A stretch of 48,751 nucleotides of DNA from CAZMGV01 sp964621525 [NCBI: uncultured bacterium] (GTDB taxonomy: Bacteria; JAGRBM01): contig CAZUMS010000030.1 in NCBI GenBank assembly GCA_964621525.1, positions 1 through 48,751 on the forward strand. Reading direction: 5' to 3'. The notes beneath the pieces are model-generated. The model was given only the letters and a program-made list of their open reading frames with translations, was not told the origin of the DNA and searched no databases. This document shows, piece after piece, positions 9,768-22,029 of the stretch. Position 1 is the stretch's first letter; the number at the start of each line of letters is the position of its first letter. Both the position numbers and the translations under genes were made by a program.

Positions 9768-9876
9768 ATGTCGAAGTTAGGCTTCACGCCACCCCGCACC
9801 CTCATCTTCGGGAACGCCGATTTTTGGAAGCCGGGTGTAGCGGAAGCGCCGCGTTTGGGAGGCCCGTAGGCTCTAG
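9768..9876 (+). pseudogene. 5' remnant of the 18497-19369 gene family
   Basis: From ATG 9768 the frame reads MSKLGFTPPRTLIFGNADFW then KPGVAEAP, matching the start of the intact protein at 18497 (PRTLIFGNADYWKP, VAEAP). A one-base slip just after VAEAP breaks the frame, leading to a stop within a few codons. Homology ends about 9870-9876, exactly where recombinase homology begins. This is a deletion scar of a second copy of the element. Confidence 0.75.
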
Positions 9877-10025
9877 CTCGAAACGCCTTGGGAATCGGCC
9901 CTGCCGCTCGAAAAGGCGAAACTCGCCAGATCCGTGTGCTTGAACCTGACCGTCTCAAGCGGAAGTGTCGGATATTCCTTGGCTTTTCCGTTCAATATGT
10001 TGGCTGAAAACGGGGGAGAAGAAAC

Positions 10026-10033
10026 TTGGTGCG
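10026..10033. repeat. att-like core, copy 2 (junction of elements 1 and 2)
   Basis: TTGGTGCG, identical to 1-8 and to 32646-32653. To its left is the recombinase 3' end (shared with 32500-32645). To its right is the left-end sequence shared with positions 9-60. This is what a junction between two tandem insertions of the same element family should look like. Confidence 0.65.
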
Positions 10034-10060
10034 CCATGTTGGGACAGGATCAAAACCCAG

Positions 10061-10081
10061 GAAGGGCTTTAACGGCCCTTC
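10061..10081. terminator. Hairpin at the left end of element 2
   Basis: GAAGGGC (10061-10067) pairs with GCCCTTC (10075-10081) around a 7-base loop. It lies about 70 bases beyond the stop of czcA, which is transcribed toward it. There is no strong T-run on that strand, so termination is uncertain. Confidence 0.4.
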
Positions 10082-10148
10082 TTCCAATTAATGCCGAATA
10101 CAATCGCTATTCCCTGTCATCAGCCGTCCGTTTCAGTTCAAAGACAGG

Positions 10149-14573
<4,425 letters not shown>

Positions 14574-14577
<4 letters not shown>

Positions 14578-15860
14578 GATTTCTGTTCTCCGAGGTCAAC
14601 AAACGTAATCGAACCGGGATAAAGCGGTTCTGCGGTCAGGCTTTCAACCGTGGCGGCTGCATGATGAAAACTGACAAGAGCGTCGTGATAGCGCTCCAGC
14701 AGTTCGTACAAACGGCGTTCGGCATCCGTAACGTCGATAACTCCGAAGCGCCCCTTACGGTATCCTTCCATCAACAGGTCCAGGGCTTCCCGGGAAGCCG
14801 GAAGAAGTTCGTCCCTGAGTATGAGCGTCTCCTCGTGATGAAACCTGAGACGGTAATATGCATCCGTGAGCGTTCTGGCGAGCTGTTTCTTCATTAAATC
14901 CCGAAACGGTTCGATCCGGGCGAGATCTTCGGATACCTCGCTAATACGGCCCTGATTCCGGTTCGCTACCGGGATTGGGACCGACAGTCCTGCGATCAGC
15001 GCGTGATCGTGGGTGGCATTGAGGTGCCGGTATCCTGCTTCTATACGGAGATCCGGAATGCCCCGGCTCTGTTCCAACCGGAGAACCTGTTCGCGCACGG
15101 ACCGCTCCTTCGTCCAGTATGGATTGAGGGAGGCTTCTTCAACCTGCGACAGGAGAGTGTCGATGCCCGGAAGAGAGGCAGGCAGCTGGGACAGCCCGGC
15201 CGCCGAGACTTTCAGATCCGGAGAGTTGGCGCCCCAATGACTGGATAACCGTATCCGGCTTGCTTCGTATTCCAGCTCCCCGCGCCTCAATTGCAGCCGG
15301 GAATCCCTAAGAATGGATTCCGCTCGTAGCATTTCGGACCGGGGGGCTGCGCCGGCCCTGGTACGCTCGGCAGCAGCTTCGGCAAACTTTTGAACCAGCA
15401 CGACAGCCTGTCCGGTATGCTCGACGTGCTCCCGATGCCCGAGAACCTCGATAAATGCGGAGACCAACTCCGCGGCAAGTTCCCTTTTCCGGAATACGAT
15501 CTTCCCCCTTAACGCATCGATCTCGGCATCGCTCAGATCCCGTTCTCTCCCGCGTTTCCCTGACAACGGAACCGGCTGGGACACGGACACCGTAAATTCG
15601 GCGGCATCCACACCCCGGTAAGCACCTGTACCTGCTGCGTTTTCAACCAGGATCGAAAGCTCGGGATTCTGCCAGAGTCCGGCTTGCTTCCGGCGCGCGG
15701 AGAGAATTTGCAGCTCCGATTCAATGGCTTTCAACTCCGGACCGGAGGCGGCCGTCCGGTTCCAGGCTTCCGCGAGTGTCACTCCGTCGCGTTCTGCATC
15801 TTCGGCAAGAGCAGGTAATACCGGGAACAGGACAATCAACCAGAAAACAAGTTTGTTCAC
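14574..15860 (-). CDS. czcC: CzcC-type outer-membrane efflux channel
   Basis: A 428-residue TolC-family outer-membrane factor for the Czc exporter. It has a signal peptide (hydrophobic residues 4-18, cleavage near ALAEDA) and two outer-membrane-efflux repeats made largely of long amphipathic helices; SGPELKAIESELQ marks the start of the first. It belongs to the same family as the 7679-9040 channel but the two share little beyond the fold, so they are not a recent duplication. It is translationally coupled to czcB and sits 96 bases after the small exported protein that precedes it. Confidence 0.9.
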
Positions 15861-15956
15861 GAGAACACCTCTTCAGTGCGGCACAGTGCCGCCGCGAAAC
15901 GGAAAAGAACGCTGCTCCGTCCAGACCGGACGGCGGCTACATGAACAGAATATGAA

Positions 15957-16373
15957 TCAGGTCAGGAGAATGACCGTGCGAAGGCGTGTCAGAGGAACCG
16001 GGCTGCGTGCCCGAGGATATATTTCATGAAATAGAGACGAACTGCGGGCAGGCTCCGTGTCCGCATTTACGGCATGCAGCCAGAGGGGCAGAAATTGCGG
16101 CGCAGGGATACCGATCCGGTCATCACCGTGCCGCTGCGAAACGACGCTACCGTCGACGCAGTCATGACCATGAGCCAGATCTGCCACCATTCTGTCGATT
16201 CCATGGCCTGCATGGTCATGGGAATGGTCCGTGGCTTGATCAAAACACTTCCCCGCAACACCAGGCTCAAAAGTTACTTCGCCAGTTTCCGACCAGCAGA
16301 CGACCATCCCGGATGTCGAAAGCACGACAGTGCCGATCACAAGCAGCGCGACGATCTGGCGCAAGCGTCCCAT
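15957..16373 (-). CDS. Small exported His/Cys protein in the czc operon
   Basis: A 138-residue protein with a hydrophobic signal or anchor (residues about 7-26), then a His/Asp-rich mature region (DHSHDHAGHG and AHGHDC) and a C-terminus ending RTVILLT. No named family is recognised. Its position at the head of czcCBA mirrors the 9169-9600 protein in the cus operon. The His pattern fits periplasmic binding of Zn, Co or Ni, by inference. The start is uncertain because no clear ribosome site precedes 16373; the DUF6064-like gene ends 9 bases upstream, so coupling is possible. Confidence 0.6.
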   Translation of the reverse strand: MGRLRQIVALLVIGTVVLSTSGMVVCWSETGEVTFEPGVAGKCFDQATDHSHDHAGHGIDRMVADLAHGHDCVDGSVVSQRHGDDRIGIPAPQFLPLWLHAVNADTEPARSSSLFHEIYPRARSPVPLTRLRTVILLT

Positions 16374-16382
16374 CGCACCAGT

Positions 16383-17012
16383 TTATGCCCGAACCTCCGG
16401 CTTCATGGCAAGGGATTGCCCCCGGACCGTACCGGCCAACCAGAGCGATCCGGCCAGCAATACGATATCGATCCAGACACCAAGCCGGATCAGACCAAAT
16501 GCCCCATAAAACAGGCTGGCGACGACCAAGGCTGCCGACCATCTTCTGCTTCCAAACCCGTTGAAAACGATTGCGGTGCCTGTCACCAGCGCAAGCGACG
16601 GGCAGGGGATCAGGCCAAGCGGAGACTTGTACAGGAATGAAAAAAGCGAACCTGCATCTACGAAATGGGGGTAAATCCATCCGAAACCTATCACCGACAA
16701 TCCGAGGACCCGGTTGACTCCGGAGGCGATCTTCACCTGCCCCGTCCCGAGACGCACGCCGGCGACCAGCAGAACCATGGCGGTCATCAGCAGGATAGTC
16801 CCGTTAAATGGATCGCCGCTGATCCATGCAAGAATCGAAACCGAGAACAACGGCAGCGAAAGTCCGGCTGCGCACAACCTGCGGTCTGGCCGTTTCCCAA
16901 GGGCAAACAGAACCAGAATTGCACCGGTCATGATGTGCCAGAACACGGCCAGAGGGCCATATCTCCGGGAGATATCCGTCAGTCCGCCCAATATTTCATC
17001 AGGTGATGGCAT
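16383..17012 (-). CDS. DUF6064-like multi-pass membrane protein
   Basis: A 209-residue protein with about six hydrophobic segments. The sequence IYPHF followed by GLIPCPSLA resembles the conserved core of DUF6064 membrane proteins; I recognise this by pattern only. Function is unknown. It is the first gene of the czc operon, directly behind an extended -10 promoter at 17031-17039. Membrane proteins of this kind often accompany metal-efflux genes, but no transport mechanism can be read from the sequence. Confidence 0.65.
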   Translation of the reverse strand: MPSPDEILGGLTDISRRYGPLAVFWHIMTGAILVLFALGKRPDRRLCAAGLSLPLFSVSILAWISGDPFNGTILLMTAMVLLVAGVRLGTGQVKIASGVNRVLGLSVIGFGWIYPHFVDAGSLFSFLYKSPLGLIPCPSLALVTGTAIVFNGFGSRRWSAALVVASLFYGAFGLIRLGVWIDIVLLAGSLWLAGTVRGQSLAMKPEVRA

Positions 17013-17030
17013 CAGCAGCTCTCGTAAAAA

Positions 17031-17039
17031 ATTATATCA
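17031..17039 (-). promoter_or_regulatory. Extended -10 promoter for the czc operon
   Basis: On the minus strand TGATATAAT matches the extended -10 consensus (TGnTATAAT) exactly. No convincing -35 lies 16-18 bases upstream, as is usual for extended -10 promoters. The start site should fall near 17024, giving a very short leader before the ATG at 17012. It sits at the broken 5' edge of the corC remnant. Confidence 0.55.
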
Positions 17040-17073
17040 GTTTCAGGATTGGGCAAATGATTGCGATCAGACA

Positions 17074-17352
17074 ATGGCCGGAGACTGGCAAACCCTTGTC
17101 CGGCCCCCCGTAAAAGTACGGGATTCAATGCCGTTGATACAGCTTCTGGCTTTTCTGCGAGAAAAGCGCAGTCATCTCGCGCTGGTATACGGACCGGACA
17201 ACCGCCTCGAAGGAATTGTCACGCTCGAAGACATCATCGAGGAAATCGTCGGCGAAATTTATGACGAACTCGACGATCAGTATCTCATGAAGATGCTGGC
17301 TACCGACCCGAAAGTCCGCGCGTTGTCCAGCGGAGCATCGAAACAGCTCTGA
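17074..17352 (+). pseudogene. 3' fragment of a HlyC/CorC-family CBS-domain gene
   Basis: The frame encodes the second CBS repeat of CorC/HlyC-type transporter-associated proteins: DWQTLVRPPVKV, then LEGIVTLEDIIEEIVGEIYD, the most conserved stretch of the family. The membrane domain and first CBS repeat (about 250 or more residues) are missing, and recognisable homology starts only about 17045. The ATG at 17074 is the first in this part and has no ribosome site, so the fragment is probably not expressed. CorC proteins act in Mg/Co tolerance, consistent with a metal-resistance island that has lost one of its genes. Confidence 0.75.
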
Positions 17353-17375
17353 AGGCCGCCTAGTTTCCTGTCCCT

Positions 17376-18410
17376 TCAGTGTCCATGGCGGTGATGCAGG
17401 TCGCTCCCATGCTCATGGGAGTGAAGCATTGGCTCATGACTGTGGGGATGCGTGTGGCGCGTCGACGGCGGCAGCCCTTCGTGCGAATGGTGGTGGTGGC
17501 CATCGTCATGGCGGTGGCTGTGGGTATGTGTCATGGCTTCATGAATGTGCTCGTGTTCGTGTCTCGCCGTCAGCATCAGGAATAACCCAGCGCTCATCAG
17601 GACCATGGACCCGATCTGTCCCGAAGTGACCGGTTCTCCAACGGCGGTCCAGGAAAGTACAACACCGGCGAACGGTGCGACGGCGAACAGCATCTGCGAG
17701 CGGGTGGCCCCAAGCTGCTGCGCTCCTGTCACATACAGCATCAGTGAGGCTCCATAGCTGAACATGCCGACGGCAATGGCAGAGATTGTCTCCACTGGAT
17801 TAAATCCATACCTCTCCAGAATGATGCCGAGGCCCAGATTGACCGAACCCGCGACAATCCCTTTGGCGAGAGTGGACTGAGCCGGGGTGTAGCCGTCGAT
17901 GAGAGAAGTGAAGTTGTTGTCGAGCGCCCAGCAGAAACAGGCAGCCGTCACCAGCAGCGCCGCATCCAGTGACCCCGCCGACTGGGGCAATGCGAGCCAG
18001 ATTCCGGCTGCCACCACCAGCAGCGCCGCGGTCCAGACTCGCGGCCCCAGGTATTCCCGGAACCAGAACCCCGCGACGAAGGCCGTAAGGACCGCCTCCA
18101 GATTCAGCCAGAGCGAGACGTCGGCCGCCGCAGCCCGGGTCAGCCCGGACATCAGGAAAACCGGCCCTGCGATACCCCCGAAAAAGATCGCGCCCGCCAG
18201 ATTCCTGAGATTCCCGCGCTCACGCCGGAGTTCCGGCGCACCGCCGTGAAAGGCGAACGGAAGCACTCCGATGGCGGCTCCCAGATAAAGCAGGCCGGCC
18301 AGGACGAACGGGCTCCCATGCCCGAGAAGCAGCTTGGAGGCTGGAGCTGCTGCGCCGAATAGCAGCGCGGCAAACAGGCATTCCAGAATTGACCGGGTTT
18401 TATTGTTCAT
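17376..18410 (-). CDS. EamA/DMT-family exporter with long His-rich tail
   Basis: A drug/metabolite-transporter family protein: ten hydrophobic segments in two EamA repeats, starting MNNKTRSILECLFAALLFGA. The last 60 or so residues form a cytoplasmic tail packed with histidines in HxH, HHHH and HSHEH patterns. That tail is not part of the normal EamA fold and points to binding of Ni, Co or Zn and so to metal export or sensing, by inference. The frame is open to 18446, but that start lies inside a perfect palindrome, so I prefer 18410. It diverges from the 18497 gene and ends 23 bases from the corC fragment. Confidence 0.82.
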   Translation of the reverse strand: MNNKTRSILECLFAALLFGAAAPASKLLLGHGSPFVLAGLLYLGAAIGVLPFAFHGGAPELRRERGNLRNLAGAIFFGGIAGPVFLMSGLTRAAAADVSLWLNLEAVLTAFVAGFWFREYLGPRVWTAALLVVAAGIWLALPQSAGSLDAALLVTAACFCWALDNNFTSLIDGYTPAQSTLAKGIVAGSVNLGLGIILERYGFNPVETISAIAVGMFSYGASLMLYVTGAQQLGATRSQMLFAVAPFAGVVLSWTAVGEPVTSGQIGSMVLMSAGLFLMLTARHEHEHIHEAMTHTHSHRHDDGHHHHSHEGLPPSTRHTHPHSHEPMLHSHEHGSDLHHRHGH

Positions 18411-18439
18411 GGCTGAGAACCGAACGCCTACTATATCCT

Positions 18440-18451
18440 TATTCATGAATA
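18440..18451. promoter_or_regulatory. Palindrome TATTCATGAATA between divergent genes
   Basis: A perfect 12-base palindrome in the 86-base gap between the DMT exporter (leftward) and the unknown gene (rightward). On the minus strand a TTGATG and TATAGT pair flanks it with a 19-base spacer, so it could be an operator over the exporter promoter. No regulator is assigned. Confidence 0.4.
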
Positions 18452-18496
18452 GTTCATCAAAATGCCTGATATTGTCTGGCTAGGAGATATTCCTGA

Positions 18497-19369
18497 ATGT
18501 CCGGTTTCAATTCCAGGTCTCCCCGCACCCTCATTTTCGGTAACGCCGACTACTGGAAGCCGGACGTGGCGGAGGCGCCGCTCTGGGAGGCCCGGAGGCT
18601 TTACTTCGAGGCAGTACTCGAAGCCGAGCCGGAGGTCTTGGGCGAACTCCGCGACCATGTGCTTCCGCTGTATCTGAAATGGAACGGCAAACCGGCGATC
18701 AGCCGGGTCCGGCTCGGGCCGAAGCCCTATTTCGAAACGCCCAAGCTCATCAGGAACCCCGAGTTTGCGCACTGGTTCGTGTCGTGGATGCGCTGCTACC
18801 GGCTGGAAGCGGACTGGGCGCGGGAAACGGCTCTCTGTACGCTGGCCCAGTGGAAAGCGGGGCTGCCGAAAGACCGCTGGCACTATCCGCCGGTACCGGT
18901 ACCCGTCCGGAGCAGCGTACCCGCGAAGTTCGATTTCAGACATCCCGGTATTCCGTTAACCGGAACGACCCGCAAACAGGCAGCAGAGGCGATCCGGGGC
19001 CAGTTCGAGAGGGAACTGGCGGCCTATCTGGACCGGCTGGAAGCGAACTACGAGAAGGCCGGTTACCGGAAGACCCCGAGAAAGAACGCCCGAACAGCCA
19101 ACGAACATTTCCGGTGGCTGGCTGAATACCAGGTCAGGAACCTGAGCGCACAGATGATCCAGCGCCAGTGGGACAAGACCGCAACCACCCAGATGGTCGA
19201 ACGGGCAATTCGGAAGACGGCCCGGTTTATTGGCATGCCGCTCCGGGGCCGGACGTCGTGGGACGAAGAGTCCCTCCGGGTGACGTTCCCGCCGTGCCGG
19301 GACCGGCTCGAAGAGTGGTACTCGGGAGCTACACCGGCCAAGCGCCGCCGGGCCATTAAGAAAATCTAA
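18497..19369 (+). CDS. Hypothetical protein, conserved first gene of the element's plus-strand block
   Basis: A 290-residue soluble basic protein that I do not recognise. The ATG follows GGAG by ten bases. It starts with SPRTLIFGNADYWKP, is rich in Trp, Arg and Tyr in the first half, and has a long charged helical region after residue 155 (TTRKQAAEAIRGQFEREL...). The C-terminal helices (about 215-245, RNLSAQMIQRQWDK...) could bind DNA, but no standard helix-turn-helix is clear. A degraded copy of its start sits at 9768-9876 beside the other recombinase remnant, so it belongs to the element core rather than the cargo. No signal peptide or membrane segment is seen. Confidence 0.7.
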   Translation: MSGFNSRSPRTLIFGNADYWKPDVAEAPLWEARRLYFEAVLEAEPEVLGELRDHVLPLYLKWNGKPAISRVRLGPKPYFETPKLIRNPEFAHWFVSWMRCYRLEADWARETALCTLAQWKAGLPKDRWHYPPVPVPVRSSVPAKFDFRHPGIPLTGTTRKQAAEAIRGQFERELAAYLDRLEANYEKAGYRKTPRKNARTANEHFRWLAEYQVRNLSAQMIQRQWDKTATTQMVERAIRKTARFIGMPLRGRTSWDEESLRVTFPPCRDRLEEWYSGATPAKRRRAIKKI

Positions 19370-19518
19370 AGAAGCCGTCCCGGCTGCTGCCTACGCGGAG
19401 TGAAGGGGTAGGGAAATATTTTTCCCGGACTTCCCTTGGCGTCGGCCAGAAGTTCGTAGATGACACTATATTTCACCCTCATGCTGCTCCTGAGATCTGA
19501 AGGAGCGCAGCATGAACC

Positions 19519-19528
19519 TGTTCAGACA
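19519..19528. promoter_or_regulatory. TGTTCAGACA operator-like site, copy 1
   Basis: TGTTCAGACA, the same 10 bases as at 19774-19783 and 30881-30890. It is a TGT-n4-ACA inverted repeat. It lies 8 bases inside the start of the non-coding control region's open frame. Confidence 0.45.
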
Positions 19529-19549
19529 AACCCCAATACCGGCATTTCT

Positions 19550-19745
19550 CTGGCCACCTCGCGGGTACAAGCGAGGCGGCCTCGTCCGTGAAACTCGGGC
19601 CACCTCAACGGTAAATCTGTGGCCGCCTGCCAGGGATAATCCCACGTACGTCATGGCGTACCTCACGAGGCGGAACTGTGGCCGCCTCGCCGGTGAATTT
19701 GAGGCCACCTCGCAGGCCGCCATCCGGTTACCTCACCGGTGCGGA
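19550..19745. repeat. Cluster of degenerate GGCC(A/G)CCTC repeats
   Basis: At least six copies of GGCC(A/G)CCT(C/G), or its inverse, occur at irregular spacing (about 19551, 19574, 19600, 19622, 19683, 19705), several followed by GGTnAAT. Irregular spacing and mixed orientation argue against a CRISPR. Such GTGGCC-rich clusters resemble multiple-repeat ends of IS21-type elements or iterons; no transposase gene remains next to them. Confidence 0.5.
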
Positions 19746-19760
19746 TCACTTTCCCGGGCA

Positions 19761-19785
19761 TGTTCGAACAGTTTGTTCAGACAAA
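19761..19785. promoter_or_regulatory. Tandem operator-like palindromes before the XRE gene
   Basis: TGTTCGAACA (19761-19770) is a perfect palindrome. TTTGTTCAGACAAA (19772-19785) is a 5-base-arm inverted repeat. The two share TGTTCnnACA with centres 13 bases apart, about one DNA turn and a quarter. They lie 54-78 bases before the XRE start at 19839, as expected for an autoregulated operator. Confidence 0.55.
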
Positions 19786-19838
19786 TCCGGCCCTTTCCCG
19801 ACAGCAAAACCGTGCCCATAACAGTGGGGGCGTGACGG

Positions 19839-20075
19839 ATGATGCTCGCCAGGAGTCTCAAACATCTCCGGATCATGCTGGGCCTTCCGCAAAAGGCCGT
19901 GGCGACGGACGCTAACCTGCGCCGTCCATTGCTCTCCCAGATCGAGACGGGCCGCGTCATGCCGTCCCCGGACGAAGTCAGGCGGATCGCAATAGCCATG
20001 AATGTCTCTGAAACCCAGATCCTCGAAACCCTCACCCGCCAGGGCTCGCACCTCTGGCAGAAAGCCAAGCCATGA
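19839..20075 (+). CDS. Small XRE-family HTH regulator
   Basis: A 78-residue Cro/C1-type regulator made of little more than the DNA-binding domain. The helix-turn-helix runs from about residue 4 to 60 (LKHLRIMLGLPQKAVATDAN, then LSQIETGRVMPSPDEVRRIA). A second ATG at 19842 could be the true start. The stop overlaps the start of the next gene (ATGA), so the two are cotranslated. The two TGTTCnnACA palindromes just upstream are its likely operators, and a third copy at 30881-30890 precedes the small gene and recombinase, giving a plausible element-wide switch. Confidence 0.8.
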   Translation: MMLARSLKHLRIMLGLPQKAVATDANLRRPLLSQIETGRVMPSPDEVRRIAIAMNVSETQILETLTRQGSHLWQKAKP

Positions 20076-21505
20076 ACGACGACAGCTATTTCGACCCGGA
20101 ACCGGCGGCAGAGCCGCCTATGGAACAACCCCGTGCGGTAAGCGCCCCGCCCGTACACAACTCCCGCTCAGGCGCGCCCATTACTCCAAAACCAGAGAAG
20201 CCGAAGCTTTCCGTACAGGAGCCGTCCGGCAACGCCCGGCCGCTTCCGGCGGAAGAGCAGCAGGAAATCGCGCAGCTTCTGGAGTCGCTCGGCGGTCCCA
20301 CGGCCGGGCGCGTGAAGCTATCGCTCCGGCGTCACGAGAAGGGCCGGGGCTGGAGGTCGCTGCCGCCACTGGAGATTGAACCGTGGCAGTTCACCGACGG
20401 CGGTTTCGACCTGGAAGAAACGGTCGGCCAGCAGTACGGTGACGGGCGGTTCGCCTGGATACTCCGTTACCGGGGCCGGTTCCTCCGGCGCGGCGATCTG
20501 AACGTCGTCGGATACGGCGAGGTCGATCTGGATGAGATCGAAACAACTGATGCTCCCGCCCCGGTCGATCTGTCGGACGTCGTGAGCCGGCTCAAGACGG
20601 AAATCCTCGGCGAACTAAAGCCGCTCGTCCAGAACCGTGAAGGCGACAACACCCGGATGCTGCACGAAACGATGCTCCGGCTTATCGAAACGAAGCTGAA
20701 CCGGGAACCCGTCCAGGCTCCGAGACCGCAGGGGCCGGACCCGATTGTCGCCTCGCTCATTACCGCCATGAGCGCGCAGACGACCAGTTTCATGCAACTC
20801 ATGGCCCAGCAGGGCAGTGCCAAGACCGACGCGGGTTCACTGCTACGGGACAGCATGGGGGCCATGCGGGAACTGATTGAGACTACCCGTTCGATGGTGG
20901 TCCCTGTCCAACAGCCGAATCCGGTCTATGAATACGAGCTGGAGGATGAGGAGGAACCGGAAACGGAGTCGCCGGTCACCCCGGCTGCACCGCAGGCGTC
21001 GCTTACTGAATCCCTGATCTCCGACTTCGGGGAGATGTTCAGGGGCACGGCGAAGCGGATGATGGGAACCGCACTGGCGGCGAGCGAGGAGAAAGTCACC
21101 TCGAAGATCGCAGACTCTCCGACGGTCGGGAATCCGGCAGAGCCAGCCATAGCTCCCCCGCAACCGGCCACTCCCGTGCCTCCGGCCGCCTCGCCGTCCC
21201 AGGGGGCGACCATCATCGCCATTATCGACGCCGTGGACCAGTGCATCGCGCGGAAACTCCCGGCAGAACGCCTGGCGGCCGGTCTGATCGAAGACCTTCC
21301 CCGGCCGCTTATTGAGAACTTCGCCACGATCACACCGGTGGTCCTGTCGGAAATGGTGAAACAGATGGGCCACCCGGAGGCCGCACTCCGGTTTCAGCGG
21401 CCGGAATACTCGACATTCCTGACGGAAGTGATCGCTCTGCTCCGGCAGAAGATCGGCCTTCCGCCGGCGCCCTCACCATCCACTCCGGCTGTTGCTCAAT
21501 CCTGA
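20072..21505 (+). CDS. Hypothetical element protein
   Basis: A 477-residue protein of no family I can name. The first 80 residues are Pro/Glu/Ala-rich and probably disordered. Residues about 105-145 contain DLEETVGQQYGDGRFAWILR, a pattern seen in uncharacterised phage and plasmid proteins. A helical stretch follows (DVVSRLKTEILGELKPLV...), then Pro/Ala linkers and a compact C-terminal helical domain (about 390-460). No transmembrane segments or signal peptide. It is coupled to the XRE gene by an ATGA overlap. Its place between regulator and cargo suggests a core element function such as replication or DNA packaging, which is speculative. Confidence 0.65.
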   Translation: MNDDSYFDPEPAAEPPMEQPRAVSAPPVHNSRSGAPITPKPEKPKLSVQEPSGNARPLPAEEQQEIAQLLESLGGPTAGRVKLSLRRHEKGRGWRSLPPLEIEPWQFTDGGFDLEETVGQQYGDGRFAWILRYRGRFLRRGDLNVVGYGEVDLDEIETTDAPAPVDLSDVVSRLKTEILGELKPLVQNREGDNTRMLHETMLRLIETKLNREPVQAPRPQGPDPIVASLITAMSAQTTSFMQLMAQQGSAKTDAGSLLRDSMGAMRELIETTRSMVVPVQQPNPVYEYELEDEEEPETESPVTPAAPQASLTESLISDFGEMFRGTAKRMMGTALAASEEKVTSKIADSPTVGNPAEPAIAPPQPATPVPPAASPSQGATIIAIIDAVDQCIARKLPAERLAAGLIEDLPRPLIENFATITPVVLSEMVKQMGHPEAALRFQRPEYSTFLTEVIALLRQKIGLPPAPSPSTPAVAQS

Positions 21506-21554
21506 TGTTTAACCGGAACCTGCGTTCCCCCAGCCGTCACAAGGAGAAATCCCC

Positions 21555-21887
21555 ATGAAAGTACGCTGCCACATAGACATCCCGCACCCGGCCCTTGAAC
21601 CGCAGTTCACGAAGCTCATGCACGCCTTCGACCTCGAACGGGCCGGCCACCGGAATCCGGAACGGCCTAACCGGTTCTTCTATCAGGGAACCGTCGCGGC
21701 GGACCCAGGCGATCTGCATATCAAGCTCGGAAACACCCTGAACGCATTCGGCTACGGAGAGATCCACTCGACCATGTACCGCTGGGACTCCGACGACGAC
21801 CCCTGGGAACCCACCATCCGCGACATCTGTGACAAGATTACGCTGATGAGCATGGAGGATGAGCCGGGGACGGGATCGGTTCACTGA
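21555..21887 (+). CDS. Small hypothetical protein
   Basis: A 110-residue acidic soluble protein, not recognised. It starts MKVRCHIDIPHPAL, preceded by an AAGGAG ribosome site. The sequence alternates short strands and helices and is rich in His, Asp and Trp toward the end (YRWDSDDDPWEP). It follows the 477-residue gene after 49 bases in the same direction and is succeeded by a GC-rich hairpin, so it is probably the last gene of that operon. Confidence 0.6.
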   Translation: MKVRCHIDIPHPALEPQFTKLMHAFDLERAGHRNPERPNRFFYQGTVAADPGDLHIKLGNTLNAFGYGEIHSTMYRWDSDDDPWEPTIRDICDKITLMSMEDEPGTGSVH

Positions 21888-21908
21888 GAGGAACGCGACT
21901 GTACGAGG

Positions 21909-21930
21909 CCCGGCCCCGTAAGGGGCCGGG
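21909..21930 (+). terminator. GC-rich hairpin after the 21555 gene
   Basis: CCCGGCCCC (21909-21917) pairs perfectly with GGGGCCGGG (21922-21930) around GTAA. No long T-run follows, so termination efficiency is uncertain, but it separates the element-core operon from the restriction operon. Confidence 0.55.
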
Positions 21931-22029
21931 GTTGCTAAGATCACTTTGATCCAAAAATATTTCTTTTAACTGTGCCGCTACCTGTCACACCCACCCGGTA
22001 CAATGAACCAGTGATGGGTCAGCCCCGCT

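Larger units (their letters stand above)
1..10033. mobile_element. Integrative element 1 (internally deleted)
   Basis: This segment lies between two copies of the core TTGGTGCG (1-8 and 10026-10033). Its left end, just after the core, is similar over about 30 to 50 bases to the left end of element 2 (after 10033). Its right end is the 3' tail of a serine recombinase about nine tenths identical to the intact one at 31180-32658. Between them lie a complete minus-strand Cus efflux operon and a scar where most of the plus-strand block is missing. The boundaries are inferred from shared junctions; the sequence left of the window is not visible. Confidence 0.6.
19370..19838. other. Non-coding control region of element 2
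   Basis: No convincing gene in 469 bases; the open frame at 19512-19835 has low-complexity Arg/Pro composition generated by the repeats. The stretch holds a cluster of GGCCnCCTC motifs (19550-19745) and three TGTTCnnACA palindromes. It precedes the XRE regulator and may be its promoter/operator or an origin-like site. Confidence 0.5.

Noticed and set aside
19550-19745. CRISPR array
   Set aside because: The repeats are only 8-10 bases, degenerate, in mixed orientation and irregularly spaced. No cas gene is in the window.
19512-19835. 107-codon frame MNLFRQTPIPAFLWPPR...
   Set aside because: Its composition comes from the GGCC(A/G)CCTC repeats and it covers the operator palindromes. No ribosome-site or family support.
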